Source: Hypomesus transpacificus | Lineage: Eukaryota > Chordata > Actinopteri > Osmeriformes > Osmeridae | Reading direction: 5' to 3' | Length of the DNA stretch: 64,000 bases | NCBI RefSeq assembly: GCF_021917145.1 | Contig: NC_061063.1 | Span: 5,336,510-5,400,509 of the forward strand | Part shown: piece after piece, positions 29,701 through 50,934 of the stretch | Position numbering within the stretch: the first letter of the stretch is position 1 | How the letters are laid out: each line of letters starts with the position of its first letter | Made by a program: the position numbers and the translations under genes | Notes under the pieces: generated by a model | Seen by the model: the letters and a program-made list of their open reading frames with translations, nothing else | Told to the model about the DNA's origin: nothing | Database searches by the model: none

Positions 29701-30982
29701 CTGTACACACATACTAATAGTATTGTTCAGACAGTTGTCTTCACAGCATACACCTCAGTGTGGCCAGACCAGCGTACAGGCCCGCAAACTGCAGCATGAT
29801 AAATCACTAGCTGGCTAGCTGTGTAAAGCCACACCAATATTCTATTTCACTGTTTGTTACGATTCTTTATTTTTAGTCCCGTGCATCAAAACAGAATATC
29901 ATATTATGATCACACCATTCAAGTGAAAAAAATGCATCATTTTGTTTGGCACAACTAAGAATCCTCACAAATTCAGGAACAACCGTCGAAAACAGATAGG
30001 CTCAAACTGCAGTCAGACGAGCAGTCACCACACTGATCAGCTTCTCTATCAGCGGATAATCCCCGGTGGATATAAAATGAGCGTGGACAGCTAAGCACGC
30101 GTACAGACCGAGACAGGGAGGCACCCCGCTGTCTCGCGGTGTAATGACGATAGATCAAGCACAACCTTAATCGGTTTGCTAATGGGTAGCAAACAGCGAC
30201 TCATCTCAGAGTCGGAGGCCTTTCTCGAGGCCACACACACACACCCCAATGATGACTTGCAGAGGATGAAGTCAGTAGGGCGTTCATCATTCTAATAGGA
30301 GGAGACAAGGTGAGGGTGCGGAGACGCTCACGCAGAATGGTCCGTTAGCACGCGCATTTAATACACATGACAGCGGTCTTCATTCTCTAACAGACCACGT
30401 TTTAAAATAATGCACCATCATCATCCATACACAAGACAATGGCCGGTGTATTTAATTTAGAAAGCTCGCTATACATGCTAACACCGGCAATTTAACGGTG
30501 ATATAAGATAGCTAACGTTAGCAAGTATGGTTCAAGAAAAAAATAGCTACCCACCCATGACCAGGACATTCTTTCCCGACGGTAGCTTAGATCGGGAGTG
30601 CGTCGAAACCTCGCTCAGGATAGACGACCTGTGAACACAACAAACCGTTATTTCACTGTGTCGTTAGGTAGCTCTAGCTCTAGAGTCAGATGCTTTTCCC
30701 AGACAGCCATAGACGCTAGCATTGCTTTGTTGTCACCATTCATACAGCGACTATCCAGTCTGTCTGTTGGTGCTGCTAGCCGCTAGCTAGCTGTCAAACC
30801 ATCCTCAGCCCCTGCACAGCACCCGCTCGGAGCCCCAACCCCATCCACACTAAATTGAAAAGTCCATATTACGCCCACCATAAATTCTGTCCATCTTCGT
30901 CTTCTGGGTTTTGGTTTTCCAGAGTGCTGTTATGTCCAGTTGAGTTGGAGGATAATAATGTACTCCTCCCTGAAGTCGCCAT
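23713..30982 (-). CDS. dync1li1: Cytoplasmic dynein-1 light intermediate chain 1
   Basis: Thirteen coding exons: 30982-30879, 30628-30555, 29571-29455, 29138-28908, 28749-28598, 28238-28145, 27893-27758, 27658-27547, 27419-27360, 27278-27234, 24818-24728, 24631-24506, 23822-23713. They total 1452 bases, 483 aa, in phase (human 523). The product links the dynein heavy chain to cargo adaptors. A Ras-like GTPase fold occupies about residues 40-370. Its P-loop is GEVGSGKTT (mammals GEDGAGKTS), followed by [37 protein letters not shown] and [20 protein letters not shown]. The C-terminal adaptor-binding helix is [17 protein letters not shown]. The SKKIDPN-type stretch before that helix is absent. 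The intron between the exons at 27278-27234 and 24818-24728 carries a complete Tc1 transposon. Identity is certain. Confidence 0.95.
24638..24640 (-). promoter_or_regulatory. NAGNAG tandem acceptor area in dync1li1
   Basis: The acceptor of the exon starting near 24631 reads ctctgcagCAG on the minus strand. Splicing after the first or the second AG would include or skip one codon, giving A-G-Q-T-S or G-Q-T-S just ahead of the adaptor-binding helix. Both keep the frame. Confidence 0.4.
24850..26510. mobile_element. Complete Tc1-like transposon, IR/DR type
   Basis: A 1661-bp element lies between TA dinucleotides (24848-24849 and 26511-26512). Both ends start CAGTGCCCTCCAAAAGTATT and stay near-identical for about 210 bases, with only scattered mismatches (four within CAAATAATGAACGTGAGACC). 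Each end holds an outer and an inner copy of CAAAAGTATTGGAACA, the IR/DR layout known from Sleeping Beauty-type elements. An uninterrupted transposase is inside on the minus strand. It sits in a dync1li1 intron and transcribes in the same direction as the host gene. Confidence 0.93.
25104..26177 (-). CDS. Tc1 transposase, intact
   Basis: This 357-aa frame has no stops or shifts. The N-terminal paired-like region has a helix-turn-helix at about residues 15-60 ([20 protein letters not shown] and on), a GRPRK AT-hook-like motif near residue 70, and a second HTH around [13 protein letters not shown]. The catalytic DDE domain has D in [10 protein letters not shown] in QQDNDPKHT and E in DLNPIEH. 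There are 34 residues between the last two, the DD34E spacing of Tc1 elements. A glycine-rich [12 protein letters not shown] box is present. It would catalyse cut-and-paste transposition at TA sites. A second ATG at codon 13 (MKTRALSL) is the more usual start for the family. Confidence 0.93.
   Translation of the reverse strand: MSMQTVFRGENNMKTRALSLGEKQAIVSLREDGKSIRAIAETLAIASTTIWNVLKKKKTTGVLSNRRRTGRPRKTSAVDDRNIVRAVKKDPKTTVSEISNNLQMAGVKVSLSTVRRRLHEQKYKGYTRRCKPLISKKNRKARLEIAKKYRDEPQKFWDKVLWTDETKINFYQSDGKAKVWRKKGTAHDPKHTSSSVKHGGGNVMAWACMASSGTGSLIFIEDVTHDGSSKMTSEVYRNILSANLRKDATKLIGRAFIMQQDNDPKHTAKTTKEFIRGKKWKVLDWPSQSPDLNPIEHAFYLLKRRLKGGTPQNKQQLKEAAVKAWESIKKEECKSLVTSMGHRLAAVIESKGFATKY
26518..26600. 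repeat. Possible hAT-type element end
   Basis: CAGTGTTTCCCCCAG right after the Tc1 element resembles hAT terminal repeats (CAGTGTTTCCC). No matching inverted end was found nearby, so only a fragment is suggested. Confidence 0.25.
28092..28116 (+). repeat. Poly-G run in dync1li1 intron
   Basis: An almost pure G run just downstream (gene sense) of the exon 28238-28145 donor. Runs like this are error-prone in sequencing and polymorphic. Confidence 0.7.
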
Positions 30983-31854
30983 CTTCGCAGGCTTGTAAAC
31001 CAATGAAGCGCCCGGATGTAGCGCACAGCAAAGCCCGACGGGGCGTGGTTGGGCTGCACAATGCGGGGTCTGGATGATGCCACAGATAAACACATTGATA
31101 AATTAGGCTAATTAACAGATTAAGAGTAACCTTTGTTGTGCAAACTATCAATAACCTATAACCTACACTATACATTATGCTCGATTTAGACAGTGAGAAT
31201 GTCAATGCAATAAAATGGGCACCTTACGTATAAGAGTACAACTATTGGAAATAATATTGGATAATAAATGAGCAAGGCCCATTAGGCTAGATCCTGTGGT
31301 AACAGTTGATACTATAAACCATTACAAACTCATTAATTATATCATTTTAGGCTCCTAATTTGACAGTTGTATTTAAATTTTATTCTCCACTATCTGTTAC
31401 TGATTTAATGTAATTAATTAAATTCAAGAGAGGATGATAATTGCCTTTGATATTTCTAAATTATTGGAGTGTATCCTAAAAAGTATTCATTGTCGAAGAT
31501 TGTAGGCCTGGGGAATAACGGGACGCATCCATTGATAAGACCATTTCACTCAACCGTTGCTAATCGTTGTATCGTCCACTAGGTGTCAGTACTATACCAT
31601 TAACCTCACCTTAGTGGTGTCTAGGTGCGCTCCCCGAGGCCCCCGATGGAGCAGATTAGAAACTCTAGTTAACAGGCGCACCGTCCCCCTCTTCTCCATC
31701 TTTTACCGGGAGGACAGACAGACGCACGGACAGCACCGTACACTCTGCGCTTGTTACCGGAGCGAACGGCTTGGTCCTGTTGCCGTCAACGGTAAAGCTA
31801 TTCAGCACTGCGGTGGAGACGGAGAGAGAGAAGGGGAGAGTGACAGAAAGAGGT

Positions 31855-31860
<6 letters not shown>
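30983..31860. promoter_or_regulatory. Divergent promoter region, dync1li1 and cpne4
   Basis: dync1li1 starts leftward at 30982 and the likely first cpne4 exon lies rightward near 31987. The roughly 0.9-kb interval has CpG-rich patches near both ends and an AT-rich middle. No TATA box is obvious. A GA-rich repeat follows at 31845-31886. Confidence 0.35.
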
Positions 31861-31886
<26 letters not shown>

Positions 31887-31987
31887 TGGGTCCAGAGACC
31901 GTGAAGCATCCCTGATTCTTTAGTAGGCTACAACGCAGCGAAGTTCCCCTAGCTGCTCTGCTTGGATCGTTTCCTCCGGCCGCTGAG
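31887..31987 (+). other. cpne4: Candidate cpne4 5' untranslated exon
   Basis: The sequence ends CCGCTGAG followed by gtgagt, a strong donor, and lies upstream of the ATG-bearing exon that starts at 34511. Its 5' limit is a guess. Human CPNE4 starts a few residues further upstream (MKKMSNIY), so a coding start in an upstream exon cannot be excluded. Confidence 0.35.
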
Positions 31988-32668
31988 GTGAGTTTCTTGC
32001 TGCGGGTTGCGGAAGAGAGGAACCCCACTATTATACTTTTATTAGACTATCCTTTATGGCGCAAACTCTACTGTTTTCTTTTTTACAAATTGGGTTGACG
32101 TGCATTGATGTGGTGTTTGACGCGATAGGTGGCTACGTTATTTGTAGAAAGAAACCAGCCGCGTTAGCTCTGTGCGCATCCTTTTCACGGGCTACTTCTT
32201 CACGTGAGTAATGCGACAACAGTGTAGCTATCCCATAATGCCGGGACAGTGTTTCTTGGTATTAATTAATCTTATGCATTGTAAACAAAAGTGTTAGTAA
32301 ATCTCGGTTCTCTGTAAAAAGCAATTTTCTTCAATGAAAATAGTTTTTTTTTTTACAGTATGCAATCGCTAACATACCAAAGGGAAGTAGCAGCCAAGCC
32401 CAGCAAAAAAAAAAACTGAGGCTGAGGCCAAACCATAAGAGTTGACAGTTGTTTTACAAGTCAGATTGTTCAGTTCATATTAGCTATGTCACACAGGTTG
32501 TGGAAGGCAGGTGCTCTGATAGAGTTACATCCATGTACAGTATGAGCTGTCTGATGATCAATACTCTGAGCTTTTACCCAGGGTGGGTTATGAACCTTCT
32601 TGCCCTGTGAATCATTTATGTCATGTTTTTTTTCCCCCACCATCCCTCCTTTCCACACACAAGCGCAT

Positions 32669-32669
32669 G

Positions 32670-32745
<76 letters not shown>
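32669..32745 (+). repeat. (CA)n microsatellite
   Basis: About 38 CA units with a few CG interruptions, in the putative first intron of cpne4. Confidence 0.9.
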
Positions 32746-32746
<1 letters not shown>

Positions 32747-34338
32747 CCATGAACACATAAAAAAAATCAGCACAACACACGTACTTTACACACACATAAA
32801 CCATATTGATGTCAAAGGTCAAGGGAGTAGAGAAAGGATTGTTTGTGTTGCTGAGTGAAGAGAGGGAGACAGCAGATCGATAAACTAACAGACTTGCAAT
32901 ATGAAGATCTTGGAGTAGAACACTCTTTAAAATGTCTTTATAAAACCCACTTTGCTAGCATTCAGTTGGAGTATTTTTTGGGCGTTTGCATGCTTTTTTG
33001 GAGATACAGTTCAATGTAGACAGGAAGTCAGGGAGAGAGAAAGGAAGACATGCAGCAAGGAACCCAGGCCAGATCCGCTCCCCTAGGAAGTGCAACATTG
33101 ATGATGCGACATTGAACGCATCTACTCCTCTGGATACAGCTTCTTGTCTCATCAATGGCAACCCATTGGCAGATTTTCAGTTTCTTTCGAAAATATTGTT
33201 CCAAACATGCGTACATAGGGCTAAATCCCAATGTTTGTTCTGCTGACAGACAGACAAACTGACCAGACACACACCGGATACAGCCACCATGACTATCGAT
33301 GTCATCTGCTGTCAGCCGTAACAGACAGCATCTGTTTCACACACACACACAAGCACACATGGACACACACAAACGGGCACAGGCACACAGACAGAAGTGC
33401 ATGCACATGCACACCTACAATTACACACCCAACATCTGCTACATTAGACACCTGCTATGTGGTTCTAGCAGTTTGCGCTCCCTCCTGCTTATCTAAAAAT
33501 AATCATCGTTCAGCACACACATGGAACATGAATTATGGAAAAGAGAGAGGGGGGAGAAGGAGAGAGGGAGAGAGAGAGCAGGGAGTCAAGAAGTGAGAGC
33601 AATCTACAAGCAAAGAAGCAGCAGGAGAGAGAGAGACAGAGAGAAGAGAGAGAGAGAGAGAGATAGCAGCATTGGGGTCAAACTCAGACCCAATTCCTCT
33701 CTGGCTTGCTCCCACAGGGTTCAGATAGCCTACTGTGGTGCTACTGCTAACATGCCCACATCCTTCCACTTCATTCACTACCATTGTTCTAACTCCACTC
33801 TCAGGCCCTGACATACTTTCTTGACATTTGTGTTCCCTTTGAGTTTATCGTGTAAATAGCGTGAGCATTATTGCAAAGTAATTCATAATTCTTACTGTAA
33901 AAGGTTGTTTTTAGAAAATGTTGATCATTTATATTCAACGCCATTTTCTTTTCAATGTGTAGTGCACATCTGGTCAACGTTTGCTATGTAGTCGACTGCA
34001 TGTGTGTGTTTTCCTGTGCATGTGTGCATTGTTCCGCCTGAGCACTGTGTATGTGTTAGTGACACTTAGTTTAGTGTATGTTTCTGCTTGTGTGTGCCTG
34101 TGTGTGTAGTGTGTGCCTGTGTGTGTATGTTAGTGTAGTGTGTGTGTTGCTGTGTGTGTGTGCAGTATTCTGCCTACCCTGTGTCTCCTGACCTTGAGAC
34201 TTGCTTACTGCTTACTCAGGAGAACTATATCTGGACATGTTGATACAAATAAGGTTCAGATGAAGTGGAATGTTTGTAGTCATCTTACTAACAGTGTGTG
34301 CGAGTGTGTGTGTGTACAGTATGTGCGTGTGTGTGTGA

Positions 34339-43399
<9,061 letters not shown>

Positions 43400-44320
43400 C
43401 AACATGTCCACGCACATACACAAATGTATATGCACATACATTTCCATATATAGAGCCCCCTCCACACACACACACACACACAAACACAAACACGCACACA
43501 AACCATACTTCTCCATACTTCTTCTATACTGTAGTCTAGCTCAGAGAGATAGCTTGTTCTGGTGGTTCTAACTATGGATAATTGCATGTGCCTCAGTGGC
43601 TCCATCTTTTAGAAGGAATGTGACGTCAGAGATACAGTATGTCTTTAGAGATGTCAGAACAGTGAACTGACCCAGCATGCAGACTTCAACCATACAGTAG
43701 TTCACCAATGAAATGACACTCTTACCTTATTTAGATAACTAGCAAGACAGATCTTTAGCCTCAACCAGCAAGCCAAAGTATGGCCTAGAGTTAGCGCCCA
43801 TGAGTGTAGACATGTATTAAGAGGATTGGTAACACCTCTGGCTAATATACTCTCAACTGCATGCACAACTCAAGATATCTTCTCAACATTTTGTAGCAAC
43901 TTGCAAGTTATCCACAAACTAAAGTATTTTTGTCATTTAAGTGAAATAGCCACCAGTAAGGTGAGTTGGTTTCTGGTTCTTTTCTACAGGTTTGATGACA
44001 TTTTGCTAAATTACAGAAATTAATAATAATTGTAATAATTTCTTAATCTTCTTAAAATTCAAAGTGTTTTGTGGGGGAATACAGTAGGCATACGTGTGTG
44101 TTTGATACAGAGCTCTGCTGAATCAGGTTGTTTCTGTATTCTGCATGTTGACAAAAATAAAGACACTCGTTTTCCTCCTCTGTGCACCTCTGCTGTCTCT
44201 CTGTGTGTGTATAGGATACCTGTGCTTGAGGCACTTGTTTTAAATATAATATCACAGCTCCCTACATCATACTTCAATTTCCCAGATGCCCTTGTCCGAT
44301 GGTCTAATGTGTGTGTGTCT

Positions 44321-44390
<70 letters not shown>

Positions 44391-45141
44391 GAGGGCAGGA
44401 GGGATGGCAAGGGGAATGAAGTGTGACGCAGGTGAAGAAAAAGAAAGAGAACTGAAGAATTGTTCAGGTCTTTAAGAGTTTAATTTGGTTTTCTCCACTC
44501 TCCTAATTCCACACTTTATCTCCCTGTAACTCATGAATATGTATACTTGGTTGGAGGGAGGTTTTTGCTAATTCATCTCCATATAAAACCTCACAACACA
44601 GAGCACACACACACATTTATGCATGAGTGGATGTACTGTGATGTAAATTATCAGACACTTCTAAATGCAAAGCACTTTATCATTGTCGCACACACATACA
44701 CACACACGTACACACACACACCCACACGCACGCCCGCACATACACACACACACACACTTACACACACCTACACAGTAACAATACACAGTTAGTGGGTGTT
44801 CGTTGTTCTTTCCGTTGAAACAGTGTAACAGTAAGGTAAAGTAGTTGTTAAACATCCTTTTTAAGTTCACGTTTTCCGAAAAAAACTTGTCTGAGATCAT
44901 GAATACTTTATCTTTTAGGTAGAATCGTTGTTCAAATCGGAACCATTGTAAAGCCAGTAACAGTTTTCAGAGCGTGTGCGGCGGAACTATTTTCTAATCG
45001 TACCGGAAGTTCTCAGGGTGACATTTCACAACGGGACATAAACTAAGGCATGGGAGTACTTATAGTGTGAACAGCTGTGTCAGTCTTTGATCTATAATAT
45101 TTCGCTAAAGTAATTCGCCAAGCTTGTGTGTAAATAACGGA
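43400..45141. other. cpne4 3' UTR, then cpne4-mrpl3 spacer
   Basis: A poly(A) signal AATAAA at 44157-44162 probably ends the cpne4 transcript, giving a 3' UTR of about 0.78 kb. After it come a (GA)n microsatellite at 44324-44395 and a (CA)n cluster at 44690-44775. The last 150 bases before 45142 should hold the mrpl3 promoter. No other gene is seen. Confidence 0.55.
44157..44162 (+). terminator. cpne4: cpne4 poly(A) signal
   Basis: Canonical AATAAA about 0.76 kb past the cpne4 stop codon, followed within 35 bases by GT-rich sequence. Confidence 0.6.
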
Positions 45142-48100
45142 ATGGCGGCGTGGACGTGTCGGTTTCTGATTCACAGAGGAGCAAGTGTTGTAACATTAGC
45201 AGTGCGACCGGGCAAAGCAGCCGACAGGTATGTTCAGTTTTGGAGGATGAGGCTATTGCAATCTGGCTAACCTTCCTGCTATGTTACAGCTCACTGCTGA
45301 TGAGCTTATAAACTTGACCAAAACGAAACAGTGACACCAATTTTACTTAGTCATCATTGAGTATGTACAACTGAATTGCTAAATAGGCTACTCGTTGGTC
45401 ATTATGCGTAAGGGTGCAGCTTGATAGCAAGCAAGCTACCTAGTTAGGATGAGCTTTGTACAGTAAAGATCCAGACTTTTAGTTAGTCTAAAACTAGCGC
45501 TTTGCTGTCTCATTTGACATTAAGGACAATATTTGTTGATGACTGTGCTTGAAGGCACTGCAAGATTGATGTTACATACTAACTTCTCTGACCTCACTCC
45601 ATCTATCCATCTATCGGTCCATCCATGCCTCCACCCATGCCTCTATCCATCCATCCATCTTCTGTCTGTCCACCCCCAAGTTCCTTCCTGGCACTTGGCT
45701 GTATTCGGACCGTGAAGACCACTACCTGGTGGGATGAGCACCTCACAGAGGACAACCAGTCATATATGAGGAAAAGCCTGGGGGAGGAGTTTAACAAACA
45801 GACAGCTGCCAAGCTCCACCCCTTAAAGGATGAACCCTGGCCAAGACAAGAGTGGACTGACGGTGAGTCGTGTTGTCTAGGTGTATGCATGTATGTGTGT
45901 GTTTGTGTGTGTGTGTGTGTGTGTGGGGGGGGGGGGGTTTACCCAGATCACCGAGAGTTAGCTCAGTAGATGACTAAATGAAAACCATGTGTGTTTCTTT
46001 CTGACTGCCCCTCCATCCATCTCTCTCCCTCCCTGGTCCAGGGAGCAGAAGAGTGGGTTTGGTAGCAGTGAAGCTGGGGATGGCTCCTGTGTGGACCAAG
46101 TCAGGGGAGAGACACGTGGTGACCATGCTGCAGGTAACACACACAGCCCTGACTCAAGAAGAAGGGTTAGGGTTCTGTAACGGTGCATGTGAAAAATACA
46201 TTTATTAATTTGGTTTCTGATGTGGTACCCTGTAAATGATCAAAGTTATTTTCTTCACATTGTTAGGTTAACCTCTTTCTGTGTGTGTAGGTGCAGGATT
46301 GCCATGTGCTGAAGCACCTGACCAAAGAGGAGTACGACGGCCACACTGCAGCCCTGGTGGTCGGAGGCCGAAATGCATCACCTTTTTACGTAAGTCAAAA
46401 AAGCAGTTTGCCTCTCACATATAGCATGTTCAATGTCAGCCATGCCCAGCAAATTTAGCTCCATTTCCTCTTTTCAATTGGAAATTATTTTAGGCACTGA
46501 GTGCAAGCAGACTTTTAGTTTTCCTTTTTTTAAGTTTTTGCCCCAAAAAGGAAGTATCTGGGCTCTCCTGCCGTCAGAGGAGTACTGTCTACTACTGTCA
46601 GTTACATACACACAGGCAAGGACAGCATCATCTCCTGGGTGACTTTCAGAAAAGAGGAAGTGGGGAGGGAGGTGCAGAGATGGATAGGTAGACAGATAGC
46701 GTGGGGAGAGAGAGAGAGACACTTCAGCGACTGGAGGGGATGAAGTTTTGATGATCAGAGAGGATGGAAATGTCACCACTGACTGCAGGGGTGTGCGTGC
46801 TTGGTTGTGTGTTTGAGACAGAAGGAGACAGAAGTATGTGTGCAAGATTCAGGGTTCATCTTAAATACCACAAATCTTTTTTTCTTCCTCTCCTTCTCCC
46901 CTCTTCTCTCTCTTTTCGTAGAAGACGGAGGAGAACATGGAGATGTTTAGGATAGCAGGTGTGCCTCCCAAACAGAAAGTGACAACGTTTAAAGTTTCTG
47001 ACAACGCCATTATCAAACCAGGTGTGCACACTCACTTTATCATCATATCTTCTTACTCTTTCTCTCACCCTTGCTCATGCACTCTCTCTTATCTCTGTGC
47101 GTGTGTGTGTGATTTTCCAGGCACTCCTCTCCATGCAGCACACTTCCGCCCTGGTCAGTATGTTGATGTCACTGCGAAAACGTAAGTCCCCTTCCTCCAT
47201 TTCTCTCTTTCTGTCTCCTCTCCGTCTCAAGTTGGCTCAGTTATTAGTTCACAGAATGTGCCTTTACAAGATGTGTGTGTCGTGCACGCGTAGGATCGGA
47301 AAGGGTTTCCAAGGTGTGATGAAACGTTACGGGTTCAAAGGTCAGCCAGCGTCTCACGGGCAAACCAAGACTCACCGAAGGCCTGGGGCATCAGGACCTG
47401 GAGGGGTGAGACATACAAACACACACACACACACTTAATCAATCAATCGCCATGAAATAATATTCTCTCGCCACTCTCTCTTTTTTTTCTCCATCCCTCT
47501 TTCTTTCTCTCTCTCTCTCCATCTCTTGCTCTCGCTCTCTCTCTCTCTCTCTTTTGCTCTCTCGCTCTCTCCCTTTCTAGGATCCTGCCAAAGTCTTCAA
47601 AGGAAAGAAGATGCCTGGCATGATGGGAAATATTTATGACACAGCCACTGGTCTAAAGGTTGGTACACACACACCCTCACACACAAGATGGATTTTAGAA
47701 ACGATTGCCGATCTGCTAAAACCATTAATGAATATTAATGTCCTCATGCTGATTTGAAATCTTCTCTCTGTTACGATCCCACCTTCCCTCTTTACTCCCT
47801 CCCTGTCTCCTATCCCTTAACTTCGACCCCCTCCACCACCACCACCACCCTTATCTCTCCCTTTCCTCAGGTATGGAGAATCAACACCAAACACAATGTC
47901 CTCTACGTTCATGGTTCGGTTCCTGGCCACAAGAACTGTTTGGTGAAGGTGAGACACGTACAAAGGAATACATACACACAAACTAGAACACTTCAACCGG
48001 CAGTGTTCTTAGCAGGATGAGTGACCTTGCATTTGTGCAAACACACTCTCTCTCTTACGCACACACACGCTCACACACGCGCACGCACACACACTGCTAG

Positions 48101-48432
48101 ATGTCCTGATCCATCTTAGTTGATACAGTGCTGTATCAGCTCTGCGTGTGTTTACGTTTGTGACCAGTAAAAACGGACTACAGATAAACACTAATGAAAA
48201 CAAATGGGTACCTCAGCTCAGCTTGCTCAGAATCTTCTATCCCGTGTGTGTGTCTCCGTGTGTGTGCGTGTGTGTGTTCCAGGTGAGAGACACTGTCCTG
48301 CCCCCTCGGATGAAGTTTAACCTTGACCCTCCGTTCCCCACGTTCTTCTGCGACGGAGACGAGGAGCTTCCAGAAGACCTTTACGCCGACGACATGTTCA
48401 TCCACACAGAACCCTCCGTCACGCTGTCATAA
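45142..48432 (+). CDS. mrpl3: Mitochondrial ribosomal protein uL3m
   Basis: Ten coding exons: 45142-45227, 45681-45862, 46042-46133, 46291-46389, 46922-47021, 47121-47181, 47294-47405, 47581-47658, 47871-47948, 48283-48432. They sum to 1038 bases, 345 aa, in phase (human 348). It is a core protein of the large mitoribosomal subunit near the peptidyl-transferase centre. The basic N-terminus ([13 protein letters not shown]...) looks like a mitochondrial presequence. The uL3 signature is visible as [20 protein letters not shown], then [20 protein letters not shown] and KKMPGMMGN. The end is [20 protein letters not shown] and a short tail. It starts about 1 kb after the cpne4 poly(A) site in the same direction. 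Identity is certain. Confidence 0.96.
47481..47578 (+). repeat. Pyrimidine tract abutting mrpl3 acceptor
   Basis: About 95 bases of CT-rich sequence, with (CT)n and GCTCTC variants, run into the CTAG acceptor of exon 47581-47658. Confidence 0.8.
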
Positions 48433-48492
48433 CTCGCTCACACACTTTGTGACACACGCACCTTTCAGATTCAATCTGGATTGTTATCATTA

Positions 48493-48498
48493 AATAAA
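48493..48498 (+). terminator. mrpl3: mrpl3 poly(A) signal
   Basis: AATAAA 61 bases past the stop codon, followed by a T-rich stretch. The short 3' UTR is typical of mitoribosomal genes. Confidence 0.8.
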
Positions 48499-48539
48499 CT
48501 GTCATTTCCAGAGATCTGTCAATTGCTTTTCAGTCCTTG

Positions 48540-50834
48540 GCTGTTTACGTGCGCGTGTGTGTGTGTGTGTTTGAGAGAGATGACAGTCAGCTCTGAGTCT
48601 CCATTATCTACACCGTGGTGGTCCTGTTCCCTGAAACCATGGTAACAACAGGAGTGATGTCACTAGGAAGGCCCCCTAGACGGTAGGACCGAAACGGCAA
48701 AAACAGAGGAGGGAAAGAGGGGGGAGGGGGGGGGGGGTAAGCTTTAAAGGGAAACTGAGGCCGATAGAGGTAAAGAAGAAGAGAGGATGGATACTGATGC
48801 TAGAGGAACAAAGGTGGTAGGGTAGAGAGAGGAAATGGGATGAGTGGCGGGAGGGAGAGAGAGAGGGGGAGAGAGAGTGATGAAGGGTGGGACAAAGGCT
48901 GACAAAGGTTGACATTTGTGAGGAAGAGGATAAATGAGAACATTAATGTTGCAGCAGGAACTGCTGGGCGATAAACAGTGTGTGAGTGAATACTTGGGAG
49001 AATGTTCGAAAACAATTTCGTTGGGTTTAAATCTCTCTTCCCAATAGAAGGGTTCATGTAATGTGTCGTTATTGTAATTCTGGGAGTGTGCGTCCCTAGG
49101 GATGAATCCTCTCTCTGTGGTTTCCCCCTTTCTCCTCCCTCTCTCTCTCTCCCCTGGCCCCTTCCCCCATGGCTCTCCTGTCGTGTGGCTCACCAGAGGA
49201 ACATAATTGGACTAAACTTCTAATCTCTGAAACGGGTTTTCCCTTTCAGTTTCTGACAGCACTGATATTTCCCAGCCATGATATTCAAAGCTAGCCCGAT
49301 CTGCATACACACTCGCAGCCCGCAGCAGTGGCAGAAATCACACAGTCGGCTACATCAGTGACAACACACACACAACCCCAAGCAGAGGCAACTTGAAGGG
49401 CCCGTTGTCACGCAGTGTCATGACAGTACAGTAGCCTGCTAACCTACACAGTAGGAACAACAGCAGCCTTTGATATGAAAACCATGCCGGTTGAAGTCAC
49501 TTGTGTGTGGGAGGTGTGTGTGTCTAACTCGTTAGAGACTTCGCAGGCAGGAAGAGAACATGGTTTTCCATGTCCTGTAGGGGAAATGAATGCTGGTTTG
49601 ATCCACCCCGACGTTTTCTTTAATTGCTTTGCAGTGTGGTGGTGTGTGTGTGTGTGTGTGTACAGTATATGTGTGTGGAGGCAAGCAGCCCAGCTAATGA
49701 CTTTCAAACTTCTGTGAAACAGTTTGACGTGTCCATTGAAGTTCAGAACATCAGCGCTGCACAATTAAATAGTAGCCAGTAGGAAGGTGAGGCGGTCTCC
49801 GGGCAGGTGTCTTTGAGAGGTCAGGTTCTGACCCCAGCCTGGTGAGCTCCTGCTCTCATTCTGCTGTCTCAACACTTTGACTATCGCATTTCGATTACAC
49901 AAACACACTCACAGGCGAACCTGTGGACACACTAGCACACTAGCAGATTCAGTGTCACTAATTGGCCACTCAGCACACTCCGAGTTTGGACAACACAGCA
50001 CATTCACAAGAGTTTATTTGTGTTGCCTGGCCTGTCTCCAGACGGCGGACATGTACGAACGCAGGTACGATCCAACAGTTCATCCCAGAAGCTAAGTAGA
50101 TGTGTGAGCGTGTGTGGGTGTGGGTGTGGGTGTGGGTGTGTGTGTGGGTGTGTGTGGGTGGGTGTGTGGGTGTGGGTGTGTGTGTGGGTGTGTGTGGGTG
50201 GGTGGGTGCACCTGTGTGCATAGACGGCAGCTCCATGTGATGATGAATAATTGAGTGTGTTATTTGAGGGCAGACTGCTTCACTACATGAATGCCCTCAG
50301 TCATCAGGGCAGTTGAGGGATGTTGGTCTGGAAGGCTGAGTCTTGTCAGAGCGTCGTCAGGCTGGAGGTCCACTCCTCTGAGACAGGCCTGGAGCTGGCC
50401 ACTGGACTGATCCCTCACATGTGCTCCAGTACACACAGCTGGCTGGCTGGAGAGCAGGGCAGGATTTGGGATTCAATGGGAGGACTCGGCAGAACGGCAC
50501 AAAGAGACAGACGTCTTCACGGATCGTTTGTTTCAAGGCTTTCTTGGGTCCTTGGACCTGATTTGAATAGTGTTTCTTAGAAGTTGCATTCATTTATAAA
50601 ACACAACTCAGAAATACAAAAAGCATGCAGATTGTATACAGACACACCACACCCCTCACCCTCTTCCTCTCTCACGGACCTCTTTCTTTGTGTTGGCCAC
50701 TCTCTCAAGACCCCCACACGCACGCACTTGCACACACGCACACACAAGCCACACACACCAGCTCCACATGTCTCTTGCAGTTCGACAACCGGTGGTCCTG
50801 CTGAGAGCTAACAGGGTGCCCCTCCCCCCTAGGC
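48540..50834. other. Spacer between mrpl3 and cspg5, no supported gene
   Basis: Contains a G run near 48719-48737, GA-rich DNA at about 48770-48900, short (CA)n/(GT)n runs and a (GTGTGG)n tract at 50112-50212. The right part may include distal cspg5 3' UTR. No coding exon is recognised. Confidence 0.45.
50112..50212 (+). repeat. GT-rich microsatellite with GGGTGT variants
   Basis: About 100 bases of GTGTGGGTGT-type repeats. Confidence 0.8.
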
Positions 50835-50934
50835 NNNNNNNNNNNNNNNNNNNNNNNNNNNNNNNNNNNNNNNNNNNNNNNNNNNNNNNNNNNNNNNNNN
50901 NNNNNNNNNNNNNNNNNNNNNNNNNNNNNNNNNN
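50835..50934. other. Assembly gap of 100 N
   Basis: Exactly 100 N's, the usual placeholder for a gap of unknown size. It lies downstream of the cspg5 stop, so no identified coding exon is lost. Confidence 0.98.
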
